From contig NC_134036.1 in assembly GCF_964204645.1 (NCBI RefSeq), positions 868,001 to 932,000 on the forward strand: 64,000 nucleotides of DNA. Reading direction: 5' to 3'. Below, piece by piece: positions 51,007 to 60,930 of the stretch. A program made the translations under genes and the position numbers. Below the pieces are notes generated by a model. That model saw nothing but the letters and a program-made list of their open reading frames with translations. It ran no database searches and was not told where the DNA came from. The DNA is from Tubulanus polymorphus. Its lineage: Eukaryota; Nemertea; Palaeonemertea; Tubulaniformes; Tubulanidae. The stretch's first letter is position 1. Each line of letters begins with the position of its first letter.

Positions 51007-53001
51007 TCAATCAGTTAATTGTAGACCAGCTAATGTAGCTAGTTGTTCATCGATTTCATCAGTTTTTCTCTTTTCTTCAGCTGCTCGTTTTCGTAGAGCG
51101 ACACGTTTTGCTTCATTCCTTTCTTTCTGTTCATCTTCTTCGCGACGTCGACCCTCGATTTCGGCCTGTTTCAAAAAGGATTTCATGGCGTTCATGTGTT
51201 CTCTGTCGGTAATCACGTAAATCGGTTTTATCAAACCGGCCAGTGTTGATAAGGCTTTTTCAGCTTTTTCGCGGACTTCGGGAGTCGTCACAACCGGTAT
51301 TACAGAGCAGGTTCCTTCTACCTTCATTGTGACGAAAAGGTGTTCCGTAGTTAACTTGCTACACATACTGTCCCATGTCTCTTCATCTAGATACAATATT
51401 CTGTAGCAGGATTTCTTTACAGCCATGGCAAGTGATCCTTGTATACCGCCGACCGCGGGGAATGAATCGGGGGTGCAGATTTTAACATCTTCCAGTTCCC
51501 TTTCAAACATGTCTTTGTAATCGAGTGCCCGGTCGCGGGCCCGGTCGTCGTACAGTAAACAGAATTGATAGGTTTCGTAATGTAGCGCTTCGGGAAGTTC
51601 CGCTGCGGCTCGGAAATCTTCTGCGAATAAGTAAAAGAAGGGGATTCGTCGATTTTTACATAAAAGGGGTTTGATCTCCCATCAAAGAAACTCATGTCAG
51701 GCTGGGTAAATTTTCCAAATCTTTTGAACAAGGGGAGAAGATTTATCTTTATGTCTCAAATAAGATCAGTATTTTTATACATGATGTCCTACCTTGATCC
51801 CTTATTGCTTCAGGCTGAAATTTTAAAAGGAGATTTAGATAAACGCTGAGATATCTTGATATCTCATAGAATATCGTGGACAGAAGCACCATCTCAGCAA
51901 ACACAATATTTTGGAGCGCAAAGATAATATTGCACATTCATATATAGCTCTTTTCTTCTGTGGTTTGTTTTAGGTAAGTTACCTGCACCCGATTCGGTGA
52001 CTACTAAATTATTCTGATTAGCGAGTTAAAGATCAAAAACATCTCGATATTTGATGGAAAAGAAACTTTTCAAATGGAAAGAAATAAATGTATAAGTTAC
52101 CGCTATGTCTCCCTGTACTGATTCGGTGGAAACTACTAGATTAGTCTGTTTAGCGAACGCTGGATCGACTGAAACAGAATATAGAAAATGTTGAATTTCA
52201 CCGGAATTTTTAACAACAGAAAAACAAGTTTTTAACATCGTTATTTACCTGAACCTCTGATATGGTCAGCAATTGCTTTTTCATTTATTTCATCTAAACT
52301 CTTTATCAATTTTTCGTAGTTTTTGTTTTTGGGCTCTATATACCCTTTTGATACAAGCTGATCCATCAAAGAAGGTACATCTTTAAATCTTTCTCGCTGA
52401 TCAGCTCTTAAGCACTTTTTTTTCAAATCAACTAATCCATCCTCCGCCAGATGCTGACTAATATGATCTCTCACTTTGCTGATACAAAATCAAATAAAAT
52501 TTTAGTTTCTAATATTTTCTCAGAAATGTTCTTCGAAAATTATACATATGAACATAATAAGTGCAGCATTTCACTGCCCTAATACTTACCGATAGAGAGT
52601 TTCATTCTGAAAATGATATTAAAAGCATTGTTAATGTAATGATTCCAATACAACACTTAATTTTTAGCTAATTGAGAAACAAACTGACCAGCCACTGCTG
52701 GCTTTGTCCCCAGACCTGACTAAGGCTAAAAAATATATTGATACCTTCTTTCTCCGCACTATTGAGCCTTAAAGATGACCTGACCGGCCGCCTATCTACC
52801 CTGTACATTACTTTTTTTTCAAAATCGTGATCGATTTTACCATAAACAGACCCGGCAGCTCTAGAAATGAACTGTTTACAAATTCTATTCACTGAATTAA
52901 AGAAGCAGTTGTAATTTTACCTCATCCATGTTTGTTTGTGTATCTTGGTTGTTTAAGGCATATCCAGGTGGGATAACTCTTTGCAATGTTTGAGTCGCCA
53001 T
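51007..53001 (-). CDS. DED-TIR adaptor-like protein, copy 2
   Basis: Six exons: 52921-53001, 52590-52606, 52249-52478, 52101-52168, 51793-51814 and 51007-51620; 1032 bases, 343 residues. The TIR and tail exon is very close to copy 1 (YQFCLLYDDRARDRALDYKD, VKICTPDSFPAVGGIQ). The DED exon is much more diverged (KVRDHISQHLAEDGLVDLKK, SLMDQLVSKGYIEP) although the surrounding exons are similar. That pattern fits relaxed or diversifying pressure on the DED, or gene conversion homogenising the TIR exon. Start in AAAGATGGCG. A degenerate second copy of the linker exon lies in the intron at about 51983-52024. Confidence 0.87.
52721..52893. mobile_element. Truncated GATACC...GGTATC-type element
   Basis: Matches the left arm of the composite element at 13378-13966 (GATACCTTCTTTCTCCGCAC, GACCGGCCGCCTATCTACC, CAGACCCGGCAGCTCTAGAA) but the right end is lost. 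In DED-TIR 2 intron 1. Confidence 0.8.
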
Positions 53002-53136
53002 CTTTAATCCAACGGGTTTTCCCATATACTATTATTACCGGGTAGTGTGTCTTAAAGGGGAACATGGATAGATGGCGCTTTATCAATAAAATTAACTTCA
53101 ATTACATCCAACATCATCAATTTTCCATTTGTTTGT

Positions 53137-53229
53137 TTTTTTTTCTATGAAAAACTGGAAAAATCGTTCGAGATGGAATTCGTTGATATTCTCAGTTTCT
53201 TCTCAGATTCAGATAATCTCAATTTATAG
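53137..53229 (+). pseudogene. Orphan copy of the last ARM-TIR-SAM exon (2)
   Basis: Matches exon 13 of the ARM-TIR-SAM gene from TTTTTTCTATGAAAAACTGG to the stop, but the acceptor and first codons are gone and the stop is TAG. Its 3' flank (ATTTATAACCCACAA...) occurs twice (53236 and 53361). A duplication remnant. Confidence 0.85.
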
Positions 53230-53813
53230 CAAGAATTTATAACCCACAAAACATTAAAAACAAAGTTTCATTTTTTCATTGACCATTTATCAATCGAATA
53301 CATATTGTATATATTATTTAAGGTGACACATAAATAGAGTTGTTTATTTTATATAACAAGAATTTATAACCCACAACACAATTAAAACAAAGTTTCATTT
53401 TTTCATTGACCTTTTATCAATCTAATACATATTGCATATATTATTAAAGGTTATACATAAATAAAGAGTCGTTTATTTTATCTAAAAGCGAGGAAGTCTT
53501 TTTTCAAAATTTATCTCCAATGCGTACAAAGTTTCTGCGGACGAGTTTAAGTACGATCAGTTCTCCTCGATTATAATGCACCGAGTGGAATATCAAATCC
53601 AAGCATTATCAATTCGATGATGTCATGGTTATAAATATTATCTTTTAATGCCCTCGACCCGCTAAGCGCCACGCAGGACATTATAAGCGGGTTCGATGAC
53701 CAGAGAAGAACCTTCGACCAAGAAACTCGCCACTAGGGTTTGAAATATGAATATCATCACGACGATCTCATAGGGTGATACAGCTAAGACCTCGTTTCGT
53801 TCTGAACCACGAT

Positions 53814-56800
53814 TTAATCGGTTAACTCTAAACTAGCTATTCCTTCATCGATTTCATCAGTCTGCGAGTTTTCTGCAGCTGCTTGTTCTGGAAGAGCGAC
53901 GTCTTCTAATTCATTCATTTCTTCCTGTAGCCGTTCATCTTCTTCACGAATTTGGCACTGTTTTTTGGCAACCTCAAAAATGGATTTCATGGCGTTCCAG
54001 TGCTCTCTGTCGGTTATCTCGTAACTGGTTTTTATCAAAGCGCCCAGACTTGGATATTCTTTTCGAACTTCTCTCCGCAATTCGGGTGTCGTCACAACCG
54101 GTATTACAGAGAAGAGCTCCTCAATGATCATTTTGACGTATAGGATTTCCGTAGTTAACTTGCTATGCATACTGTTCCATGTCTTGTCATCGAGGTATAA
54201 TATCCTGTAGTAGGATTTCTGTACACACATATCTCGTGGTCCCTGGATACAGCCGACCTCGGGAAATGAATCAGGGGTGCAAATTTTAACATCGCCAAGT
54301 TTACTTTTTAATTCCTTTATATAATCGGCCACCCGGTCAGTGCGATCTTCACGGCCATCGACCTCCTCATCATCGTGAAGTAAACAAAAGTGAAAGGTTT
54401 TGTTGTTGGACTGAAATTTGAAAAAAAAAAAAAAACGTTAGAGATCAAAAACATCTCGATATTTGATGGAAAAGAAACTTTTCAAATGGAAAGAAATAAA
54501 TGTATAAGTTACCGCTAGGTGTACCGGTACCGATTCAGCGGAAACCACTCGATTATTCCCATTAACGAACGCTGGGTCGACTGTCGGGTTGAACGCTGGG
54601 TTGACTGTCGGGCTGAACGCTGGGTCGACTGAAATAGAATTTTGAAAATGTTGAATTTCATCCGAGTTCAACAAAAAAACACGTTTTAATCATAATTTTT
54701 ACCTTGACCGCTGATATAGTCAGCAATTGCTTTTCGATCAATTTCATTCAAATTGATGATTAGTTCTTGGTAATCATTTTTTTCGGGATCTATCACCATC
54801 TGCCTCTCCAGAATGTCCAATAATTCGAACACATTTTTACACTCATCTCGATCTCGAGCGTCCAAATTATCGTGGAAACTATTTTTCAAACGAACAAATC
54901 CATCATCATTTAGCTTCCTGTGAATATAATCTCTTAATTCACTACAATGAAATGAAATACAATTTTAGTGTCAATTATTTTCGCAGAAATGTTCCTGAAA
55001 ATTGTATACATGCTAAAATAGCTCAGCTATTTCTATACTTACCGATAGGAAATTCCCTGCTCTGTAGCTCCGGTCTAAAAATCATAATGAATTAATGTTA
55101 ATATTATAATACAAATGTATGAAATTGAGCTGACTTGTCCCCTGATCCTGCAGCCACTGAGAGACAAAATGATCCAGCCATCTGCTGGCTGAAATTTGTG
55201 CCATGTGTCCAGTGACGGAGACATACTAATTTAGCTGGCTTGTGTCCTGTGTCCAATCAGTGACTGAGACAGGCTAATTGAGGTGGCTTGTGCCCTGCGC
55301 CCAGTCACTGGAGACAAACTAATTGAGGTGGATGTGCCCCTGTGTCCAGTGACTGAGACAAACTAATTGAAGTGGCTTGTGCGCTGTGCCCAGTCACTGA
55401 GACAAACTAATTGAGGTGGCTTGTCCCCTGTGTCCAGTCACTGAGACAAACTAATTGAACTGGCTTTTGCCCTGTGCCCAGTCACTGAGACAAACTAATT
55501 GAGCTGGCTTGTGCTCTATGTACAGTCACCGAGACAAACTAATTGAGATGGCTTGTGCCCTGCGTCCAGTCACTGAGGCAAAATAATTGAGGTGGCTTGT
55601 GCCCTGTGTCCAGTGACTGAGACAAACTAATTGGGCTGGCTTGTGCCCCTGTGTACAGTCACCGAGACAAACTAATTGAGATGGCTTGTGCCCTGCGTCC
55701 AGTCACTGAGGCAAAATAATTGAGGTGGCTTGTGCCCTGTGCCCAGCCACTGAGACAAACTAATTGAGGTGGCTTGTGCCCTGTGCCCAGTCACTGAGAC
55801 AAACTAATTGATGTGGCTTGTGCCCTGCGTCCAGTCAATGAGGCAAACTAATTGAGCTGGCTTGTGCCCTGTGTCCAGTGACTGTGACAAACTAATTGAG
55901 GTGGCTTGTGCCCTGTGTCCAGTGACTGAGACAAACTAATTGGGCTGGCTTGTGCCCCTGTGTACAGTCACCGAGACAAACTAATTGAGATGGCTTGTGC
56001 CCTGCGTCCAGTCACTGAGGCAAAATAATTGAGGTGGCTTGTGCCCTGTGCCCAGCCACTGAGACAAACTAATTGATGTGGCTTGTGCCCTGCGTCCAGT
56101 CAATGAGGCAAACTAATTGAGCTGGCTTGTGCCCTGTGTCCAGTGACTGTGACAAACTAATTGAACTGGCTTGTGCCCTGCGTCCAGTCACTGAGGCAAA
56201 ATAATTGAGGTGGCTTGTGCCCTGTGTCCAGTCACTGAGACAAACTAATTGGGCTGGCTTGTGCCCCTGTGTACAGTGACTGTGACAAACTAATTGAACT
56301 GGCTTGTGCCCTGCGTCCAGTCACTGAGGCAAAATAATTGAGGTGGCTTGTGCCCTGTGTCCAGTCACTGAGACAAACTAATTGAGCTGGCTTGTGCCCT
56401 GTGTCCAGTGACTGAGACAAACTAATTGAGCTGGCTTGTGCTCTATGTACAGTCACCGAGACAAACTACTGTCTGTCACACATGCTCTTCGTGCGACGTT
56501 TTGGTTCGTAATTTCGTTAATAATCGGTTGATCTGTAAATATTATGCATCAATTTGTTCAGTAAGGAATTTGCATTCAGAAATAAATCATGAACTGGCAG
56601 AAATTTGTTTGTGTTTTCTTCTATCAGCGATAGTTTACCTAGCATACGCTCGCGTAATGCTGAAAAACGGCTTTTATGGCCCGTCACGTGGCGCCACCTA
56701 CTGTATTTTGATATGCTAATGAGCAGGTGATGACGTCACTGTAACGTTTCCGAGCGTCCGCGGAGCGGATTTTTCAGCATTACGCGAGCGTATGCTGAGT

Positions 56801-57358
56801 AAACTATCGCTCATAAATGAAAACAAAAACAACTTTAGTGAAAATTGTTGTTTATTTCTGAATGCAAATTCCTCACTGAACAAATTGATGCATAATAAAG
56901 GTAGATAAACCGATTATTAACGAAATTACGGACCAAAACGTCGCACGGAGAGTAGGTGTGACAGACAGTAATTGATGTGGCTTGTGCCCTGCGTCCAGTC
57001 AATGAGGCAAACTAATTGAGCTGGCTTGTGCCCTGTGTCCAGTGACTGTGACAAACTAATTGAGGTGGCTAGTGCCCTGTGCCCAGCCACTGAGACAAAC
57101 TAATTGAGCTGGCTTGTGCCCTGTGCCCAGTGACTGAGACAAACCAATTGAGGTGGCTTGTGCCCTCTGTGCCCAGCCACTGAGACCAACTAATTGAGGT
57201 GGCTTGTGCCCTGTGTCCAGTCACTGTGATATTGAGCTGGTTCACGGCCAGCAGCCACCGTGAACTAGAAATATGAGCTAAGTTGCTTTGAGAAATCTGC
57301 CTTGTGTAATTTAAATTACTTCAGTTTCGTTTATATCTTCGTTAATCTGTGCGGCCAT
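53814..57358 (-). CDS. DED-TIR adaptor-like protein, copy 3
   Basis: Five exons: 57320-57358, 55043-55074, 54703-54941, 54513-54628 and 53814-54410; 1023 bases, 340 residues. The DED exon is close to copy 1 (ELRDYIHRKLNDDGFVRLKN). The linker exon is longer because an eight-residue unit is repeated (VDPAFSPT, VNPAFNPT, VDPAF). The small Pro exon of copies 1 and 2 is absent and the TIR exon starts at a different phase (SNNKTFHFCLLHDDEE). The TIR keeps VKICTPDSFPEVGCIQ and FSVIPVVTTPEL. The C-terminal tail is more acidic than in the other copies. Start in CAAGATGGCCGC. Intron 1 is 2.2 kb, mostly a 44-bp minisatellite with a transposable element inside. Confidence 0.86.
55190..57230. repeat. 44-bp minisatellite in DED-TIR 3 intron 1
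   Basis: About 35-40 units of GAGACAAACTAATTGAGGTG plus GCTTGTGCCCTGTGTCCAGT plus CACT. Variants (GGCAAAATAATTG, GTGACAAACTAATTG, GTGTACAGTCACC) recur in sets, giving a higher-order pattern of several units. Interrupted by the element at 56469-56968. Confidence 0.95.
56469..56968. mobile_element. 500-bp palindromic element with TA target-site duplication
   Basis: It begins CTGTCTGTCACAC and ends GTGTGACAGACAG. The arms are long (about 210 bases each, including GTGCGACGTTTTGGTTCGTA and ATAGTTTACC.AGCATACGCT). The minisatellite reads CAAACTA before it and TAATTGATG after it, while uninterrupted units read CAAACTAATTGATG, so TA was duplicated on insertion, as for Tc1/mariner-type elements. The centre has GTCACGTGGCGCCACCTA and a perfect CRE (TGACGTCA, 56731). 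No transposase. Confidence 0.88.
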
Positions 57359-57757
57359 CTTGTATATGCTTGGCTTTCCCCACCAGTGCGTTCAATCGTG
57401 GATAGATGTCGTCTTCATCGAGAAAAGTGATACAACCAACGCGCCATCTATAGGTAAAAAACATTGGCGGTTGTGGTACTCACGGAAAGGTGAGGGCTGG
57501 TTGTTAGGTTGATGTGTGAATCTTCACAGTAATCTTCTTGGTGGATTTCGATATGTTGACAAGGAAATTAATGCTCAATACAAAATGGTTACTTTCTCGA
57601 AGACATTTCTGGACCCATTGCGCAAACAAAAGCAAAACAAAACAACACAATTTATACAGATACATGACGTGTATAATCAATAATCATACAGTATTTTTTT
57701 TAATATACAAAATTTTATAGCGTTTGAATGTATTGTGAAAATATACATTTATGATAC

Positions 57758-58171
57758 ATGATTTATTTCATTGTTTGTAGTTTACTGGTTTTTTATTCAA
57801 ATGTTATTTCTAAACAGAGATATTTATCAGACACAGAAATAGATGACGCACTGCTTTCGTACGATTCGTCACATTTAAAAATAATCAGATTTTTCGGGGA
57901 TTCCGATGAATATGAGAGAAGTTCAAGTTATACACATTTTATTTCATGTAGATTCGGTGTAACTCGGAGCGAAGTTTTAAATGTCACCGATAGAAAACGA
58001 CAACCGAAGATACCTTTACCTCCGTCGTTTCTTATTGTTACTACGATATGGTTACCATGGTTTCTCAAAGTCAGTGACGTATTACATGTACTACACAGAC
58101 TCAGGGGAGCAGAGACAATAGTTCGAAGGTCTGACTCTAGGTGGCAGTATTTTAAAAACCGATTCCCCTAA
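57758..58171 (+). CDS. Unrecognised 137-codon ORF (doubtful)
   Basis: The frame starts MIYFIVCSLLVFYSNVISKQ, which looks like a signal peptide, and ends SRWQYFKNRFP. No known domain. The region is also where the 3' UTR of the nuclear receptor gene (minus strand) could extend, with AATAAA on the minus strand near 57762. It may be a chance antisense ORF; listed for completeness. Confidence 0.2.
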   Translation: MIYFIVCSLLVFYSNVISKQRYLSDTEIDDALLSYDSSHLKIIRFFGDSDEYERSSSYTHFISCRFGVTRSEVLNVTDRKRQPKIPLPPSFLIVTTIWLPWFLKVSDVLHVLHRLRGAETIVRRSDSRWQYFKNRFP

Positions 58172-58446
58172 AAACATCAACTAAATTGGTCCCTAGAATT
58201 TCCCGACATTATTCCATTAATAGCACCATTATTTTTTGTTAGTGGCGCCACCTTTTAGGAGCGATAAGAAGCTAGCAAAATGCAATTTTCCCGTAAACAT
58301 AAAACATAAGGGTAGAAATGTGAATATACCTATGTTAAACATATAATCGTACAATTAGTTACCGATTAATTGTTTGTCCATCGAGTTGAGAGTCAAATTT
58401 GAAGAAAAAAAGATTTCAAAGCAGAAAAGCAGCCGCCAATCTGGTG

Positions 58447-58576
58447 GCGGTTCCTGAAAAGTTGGTTAAAGATAACCGGTAAATAAATACCATTGTAACA
58501 ATGAAGTTTTAATTGTCACCATGTCAACCTATACACTGGTGGTTAACTATAAACAACTTTTCAGCAACTGCAGCCT
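58447..58576. mobile_element. Foldback element, GGGGCTGCAG family
   Basis: Left CCTGAAAAGTTGGTTAAAGA and right TAAACAACTTTTCAGCAACT are inverted repeats; the centre CATTGTAACAATGAAGTTTT is shared with the other copies. Confidence 0.8.
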
Positions 58577-59200
58577 CGGTCTGTACCAACCCCTTTCAGA
58601 CAAACAACTGTTGAATGGCTAAGTCTGGACTAAAATCGATGGTTCAGACAAGAAACCCTTATTCATTTCCAAAGAAAAATATCTAAGGTACGTTATTGGA
58701 TAATTGTGAATGTCTGTTAAATGTCTGGAGGGGGCGTGTATAGGTCGATAGCTGCAACAATTCAAATAGAAATTGTCACCAAGACGATTTGATCGTCATA
58801 GAAACGATGAACGTAGTAACGAAATTCCGACCCGAATAAACAGAGACAATAACTACGACGACTGGTTGATTCTACTAATCACGGTCAGCCGTACATACTC
58901 TAAAAAATAATCAACAAAACAAAGCAACTATAAAGAATATTCCGGTACGTCGTAAACCTGCTAATAATTCGTACGAATGAATAAAATTTCTTTTTACATA
59001 ATTCGTAATAATGTTCGATTGCGCGGGTGCGCGCGTATGAATAATAACTAACATAATCTGAGGAAATTAAAGACATGCGCATGTCGTCGTTTATGTACAT
59101 GCGCATGTGTACGACATGACATGCACATGTGAAAATTCATTACCGATTCATCATCTTGATCTATATACATACAATAATAATAACTATCATAATATAAAAT

Positions 59201-59201
<1 letters not shown>

Positions 59202-59247
<46 letters not shown>
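59202..59247. repeat. (AAT)n microsatellite
   Basis: About 15 uninterrupted AAT triplets. Confidence 0.97.
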
Positions 59248-59250
<3 letters not shown>

Positions 59251-59689
59251 GGCAATTCATGTTACTTTTATAAAAAGAAGTTTTTCTAAAATAATGTTTT
59301 TGTCTTCTTCGCGTTTTACCAACTGTGTTATTAAGCGAATGCAAACCGCCAGAAAATATAAACACTGACAGAGCCTTCGTCTGTACGTCGAAAAAACAAA
59401 GTTAAAATTTCGATCGAGTCATTTGCGCAGTCGTATCTTAGATTTAAGACCGGTCTAAACTCATCATCTCGGTTCTAAAGCTAATTCTATTTTAAAACGG
59501 TAGAAAATCGGTAATAATTCACCAACGGATTTTTTGGGCCCCTAGATCAAAGGACGGTCAAGACGATATATTAGAAGACAAACTGTATGTTGTTAGATGG
59601 CTATAAAGAATCGAATGAAGCTTTACAGTTGAGAAGAGTCCAAACTGTAAGTAATAGTGTAACTCTAGTGGGTCTTAACCCTTTCAGTG

Positions 59690-59935
59690 CGTCTACACCG
59701 CAGTGCAGTGTATGAATTGGTGATGGATTTTGCTAGTACATCGCACTGCGGTGTATTGATGTAATTAGTAATTAATTTTTGCACCTGTCAAACATTGTGA
59801 AATATTAGTAACTAACGATACACCGCGCCGCGGTGTAGACGCACTATAGTGGTATTCTTGTTATTCAACACACTAGGGTGGAAATTTTCAAATCATTTCC
59901 AGCAATATAGGGTATTGATTAGTCAGCACTGAAAG
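59690..59935. mobile_element. ACACCGC-palindrome element, uninterrupted copy
   Basis: Near-palindromes ACACCGCAGTGCAGTGT, ACATCGCACTGCGGTGT and ACACCGCGCCGCGGTGT sit about 45-75 bases apart. The rest matches 39890-40330 without its nested insertion (GTCAAACAT, AAATATTAGTAACTAAC, TTATTCAACACAC). Confidence 0.75.
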
Positions 59936-60039
59936 GGTTAAGAGACGGCCAGGACCTTTTTATAGGTTGTTATCCCTCACAACCTGACTAAGTTAGCAGA
60001 GGCTTAGTCAATGTATGTGTCTCGGCGGCCAACGCCAGA

Positions 60040-60108
60040 GGTGATTTCGAACTAGGGACCTCTTGGTTCGCAATCCTCCACTCAACCAACTGAACTAACT
60101 GCGCAGGA
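60040..60108 (-). mobile_element. tRNA-like SINE head
   Basis: Minus-strand A-box TAGTTCAGTTGG and B-box AGTTCGAAATC with tRNA-like spacing; the acceptor stem is not intact. Confidence 0.5.
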
Positions 60109-60930
60109 CAAGTTTTAGACCGATCTTAAATCTAAGCTTCAACGAAGCCATACGGCCCAAGTTTTATCGATTCAATAAGCGAAATATTATAATGTAAAAG
60201 TGATTTAACATTTCTTTGAAAGTTATTCATACTCTTCCTGGCGCACCAGGTCTTTTTATACAAGATGTAGGTCGTAAACAATATACCGATAACTTCTTCA
60301 ATTTTTAATATATATACATTTATATATATATATATCTATATATCTATACTTAACATAATACGTAATAATAATAAAAATAATAATGATAATAATAGATAAA
60401 ATAAGTAAGGATAAATGACGTTTGAACTGCCGCAGTTTTCTGCAACTGAAACCTGAAGTTAAACGAGTTTTGGACCCATAAAAGCGACGTAACGAATAGG
60501 AAAAAAAAAACTGTAGGAAGCCACCTGCGGCGAGTGTTGAGACAATCATGAAAAACAGTTTCAATATATATCTCTATAACCAACGATGTGTCTCTTTTTT
60601 TTAAATTTCTTTTTTTTTCCTTAGAAAAAAATTGATCCCTGAAAGTCATAAAACCGTTGTTTTTCGTTAAATCTTCTCGCGAGTCCGTCGTCCGTATTAT
60701 AGCCTTACTCTTTATACCGAACACTAGGTGTCGCCGGCGTATGAGGGTGTAGCTCTTATTAAAGGCGTAAATTATTTTTCGGCAAAAATAGAAAAACACA
60801 TTTGAGACAGATGTTCATATTGAAGACTAAAGTGGCGATTTAAAACACACCCTCGTCGCCGGCGACGACTGCTAGGTGGCGCTAGCTAATACACAGACGA
60901 AAAGAGGGACTCGGCGGAGTGACGCTCCAA

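Larger units (their letters stand above)
58172..60930. other. Non-coding stretch: repeats and probable 3' UTR
   Basis: No convincing exon on either strand. It contains a GGGGCTGCAG-family foldback (58447-58576), an (AAT)n microsatellite (59202-59247), an ACACCGC-palindrome element (59690-59935), a tRNA-like SINE head (60040-60108) and an AT repeat near 60305-60345. Much of it may be 3' UTR of the nuclear receptor gene. Confidence 0.55.

Noticed and set aside
47573-57358. Calling the three paralogues MyD88
   Set aside because: The N-terminal domain looks more like a DED than the MyD88 death domain, and MyD88 lacks the charged C-terminal helix.
60299-60799. Minus-strand ORFs rich in Phe, Ile and Tyr
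   Set aside because: AT-rich 3' UTR sequence downstream of the nuclear receptor stop codon; composition explains the frames.
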